A stretch of 19,571 bases of DNA from Bacteroidaceae bacterium (GTDB lineage: Bacteria; Bacteroidota; Bacteroidia; Bacteroidales; Bacteroidaceae): contig JAFYWE010000076.1 of assembly GCA_017558165.1 (NCBI GenBank), forward strand, positions 1 to 19,571. The letters are read 5' to 3'. The position numbers and the translations under genes are program-made. Below, in pieces: positions 6,941 to 15,290 of the stretch. A model generated the notes under the pieces. That model had not been told where the DNA came from, searched no databases, and saw only the letters and a program-made list of their open reading frames with translations. Position 1 is the first letter of the stretch. Every line of letters starts with the position of its first letter.

Positions 6941-8443
6941 ATGAAAAAGCTGATAAGGTATATTCTTGCATTGCCATTAATGCTGTTGGCCTCATGTTCG
7001 CCCGAGGTTCCCGCGCAGTATGATACGGTGGATGCCTTGCCCGTGATTTTCCCCGATTACACCAACGTGACGGTACCTTGCAACATCGCTCCGCTGGCTT
7101 TCCGTATTGATGTCGAGGCCGAAGAGTTCGTGACAAGGCTCTCGGCCGGTGATGTGGAGGTTGTTGCGGGTGGTAATGAGGTCACTCCTTCAATTGCCGA
7201 CTGGCAGGTGCTGCTTGCGGCCGCAAAGGGTGGTGCAATCAATGTCGAGGTCTATGCTGTCGTTGAGGGTGGTTGGAACAGATATGCGCCTTTTGAGATA
7301 TATGTCTCGGAGGATGAGATTGACCGTTACATATCGTACCGACTTATCCCGCCGTCGTATGTTGCGTACGAGAAACTGACCATCAACCAGCGCGACCTTA
7401 CCAACTACGACGAGGAGGTAATCTACAGCAATATGCTCGTAAGCTCCGAGCCTCAGGGACAGTGCATCAACTGCCATGCCTACAAGAACTACAAGACCGA
7501 CAACATGCAGTTCCACGTGCGCCAGTACAAGGGCGGAACCATTTTCGTGCACGACGGTGAGGTCAAGAAGGTGAATCTGAAGACCGATTCTACAATCTCG
7601 GCCGGTGTGTATCCTGCGTTCAATCCCAAGTACGATGTCGTCGCTTACTCGGTGAATACCACAGGACAGGTATTCCATACAAGGCACTCCAACAAGGTTG
7701 AGGTACAGGATACCCTGAGCGATATCATCGTGTACGATCCTGTAAAGGAGGCCGTTACTCGCGTGGCGTATGACCCCAATGACCTTGAGGTGTTCCCTAC
7801 ATGGTCGCCCGATGGCAAGAGCCTCTATTATGGCGTTGCTAAAATCAAGTGCAAGGATCCTGTGAAGAGCCGCGTTCAGCAACTCATCGAGGACTATAAG
7901 GGTATAAAATATGATATCGTGCGTCGTTCATGGGATCCCGAGACGGGTCTCTTCGGTGAGCCCGAGATGGTGTTCGAGGCTTCGGCTCTGGGCAAGAGCG
8001 CGACCTTCCCTCGAATATCTCCCGACGGCAAGTACCTGCTGTGTGCTCTTGGCGAGTACGGCTGTTTCCATATATGGCATAAGGATGCCGATCTCTACCT
8101 TGTAAGTCTTGAGAACGGCCGTCATTGGCCGCTTGAGAAGGCCAACTCGCCGTATGCCGAGAGTTATCACTCATGGAGCAGCAACGGCCGCTGGGTGCTC
8201 TTCGCCAGCCGCCGTCTCGACGGTAACTACAGCCGTCTGTTCATAGCCCATGTAAATGAGGACGGTACGAGTGACAAGGCTTTTGCCTTGCCTCAGGAAC
8301 ACACCAGGCATTACGAGTTCTTTGACCGTTCATACAATGTTCCGGAATTCATGGTAGAGCCCGTGAGGTTTACCCCTCAGGAGTTTGCCGAAATCATTAA
8401 AGGCGAGTCTGTCAGTGTTAAATATGAGCAAAACATAAAGTGA
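6941..8443 (+). CDS. TolB-like beta-propeller lipoprotein with CxxCH motif
   Basis: This 500-residue protein starts with a lipoprotein signal (LLASC, lipidated Cys19). Residues 25-150 look like an N-terminal beta domain. Then comes QGQCINCHAYKN, a CxxCH motif at C175-H179, which is the attachment signature of c-type haem. From about residue 200 there are WD40/PD40-like blades of the TolB type: YPAFNPKYDVVAYS, FPTWSPDGKSLYYG, FPRISPDGKYLLCA and YHSWSSNGRWVLFAS. The protein should be periplasmic or outer-membrane anchored. Gut Bacteroidales are largely fermentative, so a haem-c or redox role is not assured; the two cysteines could instead bind metal or form a disulfide. It is the last gene of the aroC operon, 14 bp after the membrane protein, and a transcription terminator follows 43 bp after its stop. 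Function is unknown. Confidence 0.82.
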   Translation: MKKLIRYILALPLMLLASCSPEVPAQYDTVDALPVIFPDYTNVTVPCNIAPLAFRIDVEAEEFVTRLSAGDVEVVAGGNEVTPSIADWQVLLAAAKGGAINVEVYAVVEGGWNRYAPFEIYVSEDEIDRYISYRLIPPSYVAYEKLTINQRDLTNYDEEVIYSNMLVSSEPQGQCINCHAYKNYKTDNMQFHVRQYKGGTIFVHDGEVKKVNLKTDSTISAGVYPAFNPKYDVVAYSVNTTGQVFHTRHSNKVEVQDTLSDIIVYDPVKEAVTRVAYDPNDLEVFPTWSPDGKSLYYGVAKIKCKDPVKSRVQQLIEDYKGIKYDIVRRSWDPETGLFGEPEMVFEASALGKSATFPRISPDGKYLLCALGEYGCFHIWHKDADLYLVSLENGRHWPLEKANSPYAESYHSWSSNGRWVLFASRRLDGNYSRLFIAHVNEDGTSDKAFALPQEHTRHYEFFDRSYNVPEFMVEPVRFTPQEFAEIIKGESVSVKYEQNIK

Positions 8444-8485
8444 ATTTTAACATTTGACTGTTAAATAAATTAAAAAGCCGTTTTG

Positions 8486-8529
8486 CCTCTTTTTTGGTTG
8501 CCTGCAACCGAAGAAGAGGTGATTTTTTT
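8486..8529 (+). terminator. Intrinsic terminator of the FKBP-aroC operon
   Basis: Arm 8486-8500 (CCTCTTTTTTGGTTG) pairs with arm 8505-8519 (CAACCGAAGAAGAGG) over all 15 positions, two of them G-U wobbles, around a four-base loop CCTG. A run of seven T follows at 8523-8529. This is a textbook Rho-independent terminator, placed 43 bp after the stop codon of the beta-propeller gene. Confidence 0.9.
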
Positions 8530-8574
8530 ATATACAAGTAAAAAAATGGCCTCCCGTGTGAAAAAAAAAGGTGT

Positions 8575-8609
8575 TTTGTGCAAATATTTATTTAAAAGTC
8601 TTATTTTTG
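8575..8609 (+). promoter_or_regulatory. Bacteroidetes-type promoter of the FAS1-SusCD locus
   Basis: TATTTTTG at 8602-8609 matches the -7 consensus TAnnTTTG exactly. A TTTG at 8575-8578 could be the -33 box, although the 23-bp gap is slightly longer than usual. The site lies between the preceding terminator and the first FAS1 gene. Transcription would start near 8616, giving a leader of about 74 nt. Confidence 0.65.
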
Positions 8610-8615
8610 CACATT

Positions 8616-8639
8616 GCCAAGGGTGTATTGTGTCTTGGC
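8616..8639 (+). other. Hairpin at the predicted 5' end of the FAS1-SusCD transcript
   Basis: GCCAAG (8616-8621) pairs perfectly with CTTGGC (8634-8639) around a 12-base loop, with a flanking wobble pair. It falls almost exactly at the predicted transcription start, so the message may begin with a stem that protects its 5' end. The rest of the leader (8641-8689) is very A/T-rich and unstructured, which suits ribosome entry in this phylum. The decamer ATTGCCAAGG here also occurs at 2967-2976 in the leader of the FKBP operon. Confidence 0.4.
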
Positions 8640-8689
8640 GTGAGATGTTTAAAAAAATAAAAAAATAATAATTAATAATTTTTGTACTT

Positions 8690-11600
8690 ATGTTTAAGCA
8701 CCGTTTAAGTAAATTCGGCAAGGCGTCGTTGGTGGCGATGTCTATGCTTCTTGTTGGCGGTTCGTTCCAGTCGTGTGAGGATGAATATCCATATGACGAC
8801 ATTGAACCGGCATGGTTGGGCGCAAGCATTTACGATTTCCTCAAGACCGGTTCTCCCGGTCACACTTACGCGAACTTCGTTGAGCTTATCGACAGTTTGG
8901 GTGAGAAGGAGACGCTTGCTCACACAGGTAGTAAGACTCTTTTTGTGGCGGATGACGCTGCATTCGAGAGGTTCTATGAGAACAACCCATGGGGTGTTAC
9001 AAGTGTCAGCGAGATGAGCAGGACACAGATGAAGTATCTGTTCTACAGCTCTATGCTTGACAATGCGCTCCTGCTTGATATGCTTTCAAGCAGTGGTCCT
9101 AAGGATGAGGATGAGGGTCTTGTACTTCGCCGTACAACATCTTTCTCAGTCATTGACAGTGTCGCTCTCGTGAAAGGCGAGGAGATGCCTGCATTCAACC
9201 AGTATTGGGATGCCCTCCGTGGTGTAGAGAGAGATGCTTCTCTCCGCATTGCAAAGGACGGTACCGCTCCAATGATGGTACACTTCCTCCATGACTACCT
9301 CAAGAATCAGAATATCAAGGCTTCCGATATCGAGTTCCTCTTCAAGAAGGACGGTGTCCAGACAAAGACTTTTACCGATGATGAGGCTCTTGTCTTTGAC
9401 AAGAAGCTGGTTGCCAGCGGTATCTCGACAGACGGTTACTCTGATGATACCATGACAATTACATGTAAGAACGGTTACATCTATCGTCTTGACGATGTGC
9501 TTCTTGCTCCATCAAACATGGCCGAGGAGTTGCGCCTGCGCGAGGATACAAGATTGTTCAGCCGCATGCTTGACCGTTTCTGTATCCCTGTATACGACGC
9601 AGCCCTTACTGCAGAGTACCAGGCTTATCACAAGACAAACGACAGTATCTTCCGTCTGCATTATTTCTGTACAAGTGAGTTCGAGAACTATACTCTCCTT
9701 ACTTCAAAGGGTATCAGTCCTCAGGTTCTTCCATACGATCCGGGATCAAACGCATTCGGTTCGCAGGGCGATATGGCAGCGATGCTCGTACCAAAGGATG
9801 AGGCATTCCTCCACTACTTTACAGAGGGTACAGGTGCCTTCCTTGTAGAGAAGTTCGCTCCAAGCGTTGAGATCGTTGACATGGAGAGCCTTATCCAGGC
9901 TGTGGATTCAATTCCTGACAAGAACATCGCTTCATTGCTCAACAACCTTATGCAGAGATCTTTCAAGGATTGCGTTCCAAGCAAGTTCGATAAGGTAAAG
10001 GATGATGCACATGACGAGATGGGTCTCGAGGAGAAGCATATTGACGAGAGCGTCATTGCAAACAACGGTGTCATATATATATTGAATAATGTATTCGGTC
10101 CAGCCGACTACCGCGCCGTTTCAGCTCCTACAACAGTATATGAGAACATGAAGCTCACATATCTCTGTATCGACGAGTTGCGTTATGACTACTATCTCAA
10201 GGCAATGGATGCCGAGTATAGCCTCATCGTTCCTGACAACGAGTACTTCGTATACCACGATCCTATGACATTCTCTACAGCCGAGCCTACCGTATACGCA
10301 TTCCGCTATGACAAGCTGCGTCCAAAGGGTAACGGTAAGTCAGATGAGCTGTGGGCCGAGAAGTACAAGTTCAATCCTGCTACATACGAGATTACAGATA
10401 CATTGACCGACATGAACGCTGTGACCGTTACTGCTGCTATGGGTGGTACATTCGGTAGCAATGCATTCATGAAGAACCGTATGACCGACATCATGGAGTA
10501 CCTTATCATCGTTCACGATGCAGGTGACGGTATCATCCTCCCTGACGGTACCTTGAACCCAAGAAAGTACTATCAGTCTAAGGGCTATGGTACAATGAAG
10601 GTCGATACCAGCGATCCTGACGCCATCAAGTTCTATGGTGGTGAGCAGATCGAGAACGGTACTGCAATCACTGTAGCTTCATTGCATGAGCAGGAGAACG
10701 GTTACGCATACTGTACTGTTCCTTACGGTGATGTCTCACCAATGCGTAAGGCATCTGCAATCCCTACACCTCCTACAAAGTCCGTATATACAAACCTCTT
10801 GGCAAATTCAGCCGAGGAGGGTGATATCTTCCACGAGTTCTTTGAGCTCTGTATGCCGGACTCACTCGAGACGACAATGACAATCATGTTCCCAGAGGCA
10901 AAGACCAATGCCATCAAGAACGACTCAATGCGTCTCTACTCAATCTTCTATTCTTCATCAGACGGTAAGTTGGTTAACCTTGTGCCATTCTTCAATACAT
11001 TCCACTACACAGTGTATGTACCTTCAAATGAGGCTATCAAGGAGCAGATTGCTAACGGTCTTCCAACTTGGGACGATCTTGGCAACACTGTAAACGAGAA
11101 CCCTGCAAAGGCTGCGGCCATGATGCGTCTTCTCAACAACTTCCTGCGTTATCACTTCCAGGATAACTCGGTATATGTTGACAATGTACCGTTCTCTATT
11201 CCTTCACCTGCCGGTGGCAGATATACTGAGGCAAGCTTCGCTACAGCAGTAATCAATGCCAAGACAGGCCGTTTCTACGAGACCATCGTAAGAAATGCCG
11301 ATGACAACAGCACAGTCGTTGTCGAGGACCAGATGGGTAACGTAGCCAAGATCCTCAAGACCGGCGAGGAGGGCAAGACATGGAACTTGATGTCACGTGA
11401 CATCGAGTACTCTGGAAAGAACAATCCTAACATTGCTACATCTTCATTCTCTGTAATCCAGCCAATCGACCGCGCTCTTCTCAATGAGGGTCTCTTCGGT
11501 TACGACGGTCGTTACCGTCGCTACTCAGCCGATGGTGAGCTCGTTGACCTTATGCCGGTTGCAACAGATGAGGGTGAGAAGTCTTACCTCGTTGCCAACG

Positions 11601-11920
11601 TCGGCGAGTATGAGATGACAGCCCTTGACGGTACCGAGAAGATGATGCGCCTTGCATACCTCATGTCTCCACTCGAGTCTTCAGACGAGGCGTATAGCGC
11701 CATCACACGTGAGCAGCTCGTTTATGTTGACGAGAACAAGGTCCTCATCAACAACGAGGGTGTGCGCGTAAAGCTTGTGAAGGACGAGGACGACAACCTC
11801 ACTGCACAGTATGATACAGTGGTCGCTGAGGATGGCAACGAATACATGATACAGGTTGACAACAATGGCCAGGAAATCAATAGAATCCTTGTTGAGGTTT
11901 CAGCCGAGCCTGAGAATTAA
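8690..11920 (+). CDS. Large multi-fasciclin (FAS1) surface lipoprotein
   Basis: This 1076-residue protein opens with a lipoprotein signal ending at Cys29, followed at once by EDE. That acidic run resembles the surface-export signal of Bacteroidetes lipoproteins, so display outside the cell is likely. The rest reads as about four FAS1-like units at roughly 46-275, 276-480, 481-690 and 697-930. Each has the core strand plus helix TLFVADDAAFERFY, MLVPKDEAFLHYF, SLIVPDNEYFVYH or TVYVPSNEAIKEQ, and several end with the second core motif (NGYIYRLDDVLLA, NGVIYILNNVFGP). The last 140 residues are acidic and repeat-free. FAS1 modules mediate adhesion or protein and polysaccharide binding. It is the first gene of the SusCD-type locus, 28 bp before susC, and may act as the ligand-binding surface subunit. 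The divergent units make the domain count approximate. Confidence 0.85.
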   Translation: MFKHRLSKFGKASLVAMSMLLVGGSFQSCEDEYPYDDIEPAWLGASIYDFLKTGSPGHTYANFVELIDSLGEKETLAHTGSKTLFVADDAAFERFYENNPWGVTSVSEMSRTQMKYLFYSSMLDNALLLDMLSSSGPKDEDEGLVLRRTTSFSVIDSVALVKGEEMPAFNQYWDALRGVERDASLRIAKDGTAPMMVHFLHDYLKNQNIKASDIEFLFKKDGVQTKTFTDDEALVFDKKLVASGISTDGYSDDTMTITCKNGYIYRLDDVLLAPSNMAEELRLREDTRLFSRMLDRFCIPVYDAALTAEYQAYHKTNDSIFRLHYFCTSEFENYTLLTSKGISPQVLPYDPGSNAFGSQGDMAAMLVPKDEAFLHYFTEGTGAFLVEKFAPSVEIVDMESLIQAVDSIPDKNIASLLNNLMQRSFKDCVPSKFDKVKDDAHDEMGLEEKHIDESVIANNGVIYILNNVFGPADYRAVSAPTTVYENMKLTYLCIDELRYDYYLKAMDAEYSLIVPDNEYFVYHDPMTFSTAEPTVYAFRYDKLRPKGNGKSDELWAEKYKFNPATYEITDTLTDMNAVTVTAAMGGTFGSNAFMKNRMTDIMEYLIIVHDAGDGIILPDGTLNPRKYYQSKGYGTMKVDTSDPDAIKFYGGEQIENGTAITVASLHEQENGYAYCTVPYGDVSPMRKASAIPTPPTKSVYTNLLANSAEEGDIFHEFFELCMPDSLETTMTIMFPEAKTNAIKNDSMRLYSIFYSSSDGKLVNLVPFFNTFHYTVYVPSNEAIKEQIANGLPTWDDLGNTVNENPAKAAAMMRLLNNFLRYHFQDNSVYVDNVPFSIPSPAGGRYTEASFATAVINAKTGRFYETIVRNADDNSTVVVEDQMGNVAKILKTGEEGKTWNLMSRDIEYSGKNNPNIATSSFSVIQPIDRALLNEGLFGYDGRYRRYSADGELVDLMPVATDEGEKSYLVANVGEYEMTALDGTEKMMRLAYLMSPLESSDEAYSAITREQLVYVDENKVLINNEGVRVKLVKDEDDNLTAQYDTVVAEDGNEYMIQVDNNGQEINRILVEVSAEPEN

Positions 11921-11948
11921 TAGTGATGTAGAATAAACACAATCAGCC

Positions 11949-14900
11949 ATGATAAAAATAAAGAATTTATTGCTACTCGTGCTTTTCTGCTCATTGAGCA
12001 GTTCGCTGTTTGCACAAAAGGGTGCGAGAATCTCGGGTACTATAACCAGTGATGCCGAAGGACCACTGATTATGGTTAACATTACCGAGCGTGATAAGAG
12101 TGACCGTATCATCAGTCACAGTTCAACCGATTTTGAGGGTAACTTCTCAATGGTGGTAAAGAGTACAGCCAATGAGCTCGAGATCACTTATATCGGTTAC
12201 AAGACACAGCGTCTCCCTATCGGTAGCCGCACCGTCTTCAACGTGAAGATGGTCGAGGACAACGTACTTGAAGAGGTTCAGATCGTTGCGAAGGCTGTCC
12301 AGCGTTCAAATGGTCTTGACATCCTTGAGCGTGAGATGACCCACGCTACACAGAAGATCTCTATGGACGACATGGAGGGTCTCTCATTTACCTCTGTCGA
12401 CCAGGCCCTCCAGGGTCAGATCGCCGGTCTTGACGTCGTGTTCAACTCTGGTGACGTCGGTTCAGGTACACAGATGCGCCTCCGTGGTAACTCTGTGCTT
12501 GATGACACAGCCGGTGGTAGCGGTACTCCGCTTATCGTCGTTGACGACAACATCCTTACCGTTGACCTCAGCTCATTGAACCTTGAGACCGCTACAGAGG
12601 AGACCTTTGCCGACCTCCTCATGGTCAACACAGAGGATATCGCCGAGATCGAGGTATTGAAGGATGCCGCATCTTGTGCCGTTTACGGTTCTCAGGGTGC
12701 AAACGGTGTCATCAAGATCAAGACAAGACGTGGTAAGCGTGGTCCTACACGCGTGAACTTCTCTTACAAGTTCAAGGACAAGTGGACACCTAATGGTATC
12801 AACCTCCTCAACGGTGACGACTACACCATGCTCATCAAGCAGGCTCTCTTCAACAAGGACCAGAGTGCCGTTGTAGTTCCTGAGTTGAACTATGACAAGA
12901 CATTCCCCGAGTACGAGAACTATAACAACAACACCGATTGGGTGAATGCAGTATCAAAGCACGGTTACAGCAATGACTACAACCTCAACCTCTCGGGTGG
13001 TGGTGAGAAGGCTGCCTTCCGTATCTCTGGCGGTTACAGCAATGAGACAGGTCAGGTGATCGGTCAGTATCTCCAGCGTTTCACCAGCCGTCTTGCCCTT
13101 GACTACTATGTATCACAGCGCATCAAGGTTATCGCCGACTTCTCTTTCACATATACAACACAGAGAAGAAATACCGACGACCTTCTCAGCATGGCGCAGA
13201 GGATGATGCCTAACATGAGTATCTACAAGCAGGACATCTATGGTAACAACACCGATGACTACTATGCGATGCTCAATTACGGCGAAGGCGCTAATACGCT
13301 CCAGAGCTCACTCAACGGCCAGAAGAACCCTATCGCGGTCGGTGATATCGCACAGTATCATACCGAGAACTACAACATCAGCCCGCAGATCACATTCGAG
13401 TACAACCTCCTGGGTCTTGAGGACAATGAGACACAGTTGAAGTACCGTGGTATGGTTAACCTCAGTGCCGCAACATCTGCAGGTACAGTATACACACCAT
13501 CTGCACTTTCTATGGGTAACTGGGATGCCGATGTAAAGAACAACTCACAGTCTAATGACGGTAAGAGCCTTTACTTCACTACACGTCACCAGTTCATCTT
13601 CACTCCATATCTCGGCAGCTCTGACCACTATCTTACAATGAACGGTCAGTTCGAGTTGAGAACAGGTAGCGGTAACTCACAGAGCTCTACAGCCGTAGGT
13701 CTTCCTACCGGTAACATCAGCAGCACAACTGTAGGCTCAAAGCTCAGCGGTGCCAGCTCAAGCAAGTGGGAGAACCGTAACATCAGCTTCGCATGGGATG
13801 CCCACTACTCTTACAAGTCAAAGTATGCCTTGCGTCTTGCCATTCGTGGTGAGGGTCTCACAACTTTGGGTGATGACCGCAGATGGGCTGCCTATCCTTC
13901 AGTATCTGCCCGTTGGAACATCATCGATGAGGATTGGATGGAGTGGGCACGCAAGTATGTGAGCATGTTGTCAATCCGTCCGGGTTGGGGTTTGAACGGT
14001 TCTGCACCAGGCGAGAACAAGACATACAACAGCTACTCTTCATACAATAACCTTGCTTACCTCGGTATGGCTGCGTTCCAGATGGACGGTATCCGTCTGA
14101 CTGACCTCCGCAGTCAGCGCACTAACGAGTGGAACATCGGTTCTGACTTCGGTTTCTTCGGCGGAAAGCTCTCCGGTGCGTTCAACTACTATAACCGTAC
14201 TACAAAGGACCAGCTTGTATCAAGCTATACCATTCCTTCTCCAACAGGATACTCATCACTTGCATACAAGAACTCAGGTTCTATGCGCAACCAGGGTTGG
14301 GAGCTCAACTTCAGCCTCAACAACATGAAGCTTGCCAAGGACTTCTCGGTGTCATTCAACTTCAACGTAGGTAAGAACTACAACGAGATCCTTGAGCTTG
14401 AGGAGGCTTACCTCGAGAAGCGTAACGGTAAGTACGATGCTCCATCAAACGAGACATATCTCTCACGTGTACAGATCGGTAATCCTGGCGGTTCTATCTA
14501 CGGTTTCCGTTACAAGGGCGTTTACCGCTACAGCTACAAGAACTGGGAGAAGGCTCTTGCCGAGGAGGCTGCAGGCCGCAACGGTACCTGTCCTATCGTA
14601 CGCGACTCAGAGGGTAACGTGGTATTCAACGCCGACGGTACTCCAAAGAAGATTGCCCTCTTCTTCGACAACGAGGAGTTGACAACCTTCGGTGGATATG
14701 AGTTCCGTGGTGGTGATGCCATCTATGAGGACGTTAACCATGACGGTACAATCAACCAGCTCGATATCGTTTACCTGGGTAACTCTAATCCAAAGGCACA
14801 GGGTGGTTTCGGTCTCACATTCCGTTACAAGAAGTGGACTCTCCGTACCAACTTCACATATCGTTACGACGTAGACGTTGTGAACAGCGCGCGTATGGCA

Positions 14901-15284
14901 TATGAGAACATGGCTACATTCAACAACCAGAGTAAGGCCGTTAACTGGCGCTGGCGCAAGGAGGGTGATATCACCGAGATTCCACGTGCCATGTACGGTA
15001 GCTCTAACTCATACAACTACCTCGGTAGCGACCGTTATGTTGAGGACGCATCTTACATCCGTCTCTCTTATGTCCAGCTCTCTTACTCTTTCGAGCCAGA
15101 GTGGATCAAGAAGATGGGTCTGAAGAGCCTCAATCTCTATGCTTCTGCAGACAACGTATGTTTCTGGACCAAGTATACCGGTCTCGATCCTGAGGTTGCT
15201 GCTGGTGGAGGTGGTATTGCTTATGACGGCTCTAAGACTCCGCGTTCACGCTCATATACAGTTTCACTTTCTGTAGGTTTCTAA
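11949..15284 (+). CDS. SusC/RagA-type TonB-dependent outer-membrane transporter
   Basis: This 1111-residue protein has a Sec signal peptide ending LFA-Q near residue 22. A carboxypeptidase-regulatory-like beta-sandwich follows (about 28-95, RISGTITSD ... IGYKTQRLP). The plug domain lies at about 137-262, with QALQGQIAGLDV, MRLRGNS, GTPLIVVDD and IEVLKDAASCAVYGSQGANGVI, and a long 22-strand-type barrel ends in SYTVSLSVGF with a terminal Phe for BAM recognition. No STN domain is present, so it probably does not signal to an anti-sigma factor. The plug contains an extra loop between VVDD and IEVLKD (Thr/Glu/Leu-rich). It should form the pedal-bin importer with the SusD-like protein encoded 6 bp downstream and take up a large ligand with TonB energy. 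The substrate cannot be read from sequence. Confidence 0.95.
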   Translation: MIKIKNLLLLVLFCSLSSSLFAQKGARISGTITSDAEGPLIMVNITERDKSDRIISHSSTDFEGNFSMVVKSTANELEITYIGYKTQRLPIGSRTVFNVKMVEDNVLEEVQIVAKAVQRSNGLDILEREMTHATQKISMDDMEGLSFTSVDQALQGQIAGLDVVFNSGDVGSGTQMRLRGNSVLDDTAGGSGTPLIVVDDNILTVDLSSLNLETATEETFADLLMVNTEDIAEIEVLKDAASCAVYGSQGANGVIKIKTRRGKRGPTRVNFSYKFKDKWTPNGINLLNGDDYTMLIKQALFNKDQSAVVVPELNYDKTFPEYENYNNNTDWVNAVSKHGYSNDYNLNLSGGGEKAAFRISGGYSNETGQVIGQYLQRFTSRLALDYYVSQRIKVIADFSFTYTTQRRNTDDLLSMAQRMMPNMSIYKQDIYGNNTDDYYAMLNYGEGANTLQSSLNGQKNPIAVGDIAQYHTENYNISPQITFEYNLLGLEDNETQLKYRGMVNLSAATSAGTVYTPSALSMGNWDADVKNNSQSNDGKSLYFTTRHQFIFTPYLGSSDHYLTMNGQFELRTGSGNSQSSTAVGLPTGNISSTTVGSKLSGASSSKWENRNISFAWDAHYSYKSKYALRLAIRGEGLTTLGDDRRWAAYPSVSARWNIIDEDWMEWARKYVSMLSIRPGWGLNGSAPGENKTYNSYSSYNNLAYLGMAAFQMDGIRLTDLRSQRTNEWNIGSDFGFFGGKLSGAFNYYNRTTKDQLVSSYTIPSPTGYSSLAYKNSGSMRNQGWELNFSLNNMKLAKDFSVSFNFNVGKNYNEILELEEAYLEKRNGKYDAPSNETYLSRVQIGNPGGSIYGFRYKGVYRYSYKNWEKALAEEAAGRNGTCPIVRDSEGNVVFNADGTPKKIALFFDNEELTTFGGYEFRGGDAIYEDVNHDGTINQLDIVYLGNSNPKAQGGFGLTFRYKKWTLRTNFTYRYDVDVVNSARMAYENMATFNNQSKAVNWRWRKEGDITEIPRAMYGSSNSYNYLGSDRYVEDASYIRLSYVQLSYSFEPEWIKKMGLKSLNLYASADNVCFWTKYTGLDPEVAAGGGGIAYDGSKTPRSRSYTVSLSVGF

Positions 15285-15290
15285 AAGTAG

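Noticed and set aside
7190..7882. 230-codon minus-strand frame inside the propeller lipoprotein gene
   Set aside because: The plus strand has a lipobox and repeated propeller motifs; the antisense frame shows only compositional mirroring.
8483..8668. 61-codon plus-strand frame between the terminator and the first FAS1 gene
   Set aside because: It covers the terminator stem, promoter and leader hairpin, and its Lys/Phe-rich composition reflects A/T-rich control DNA.
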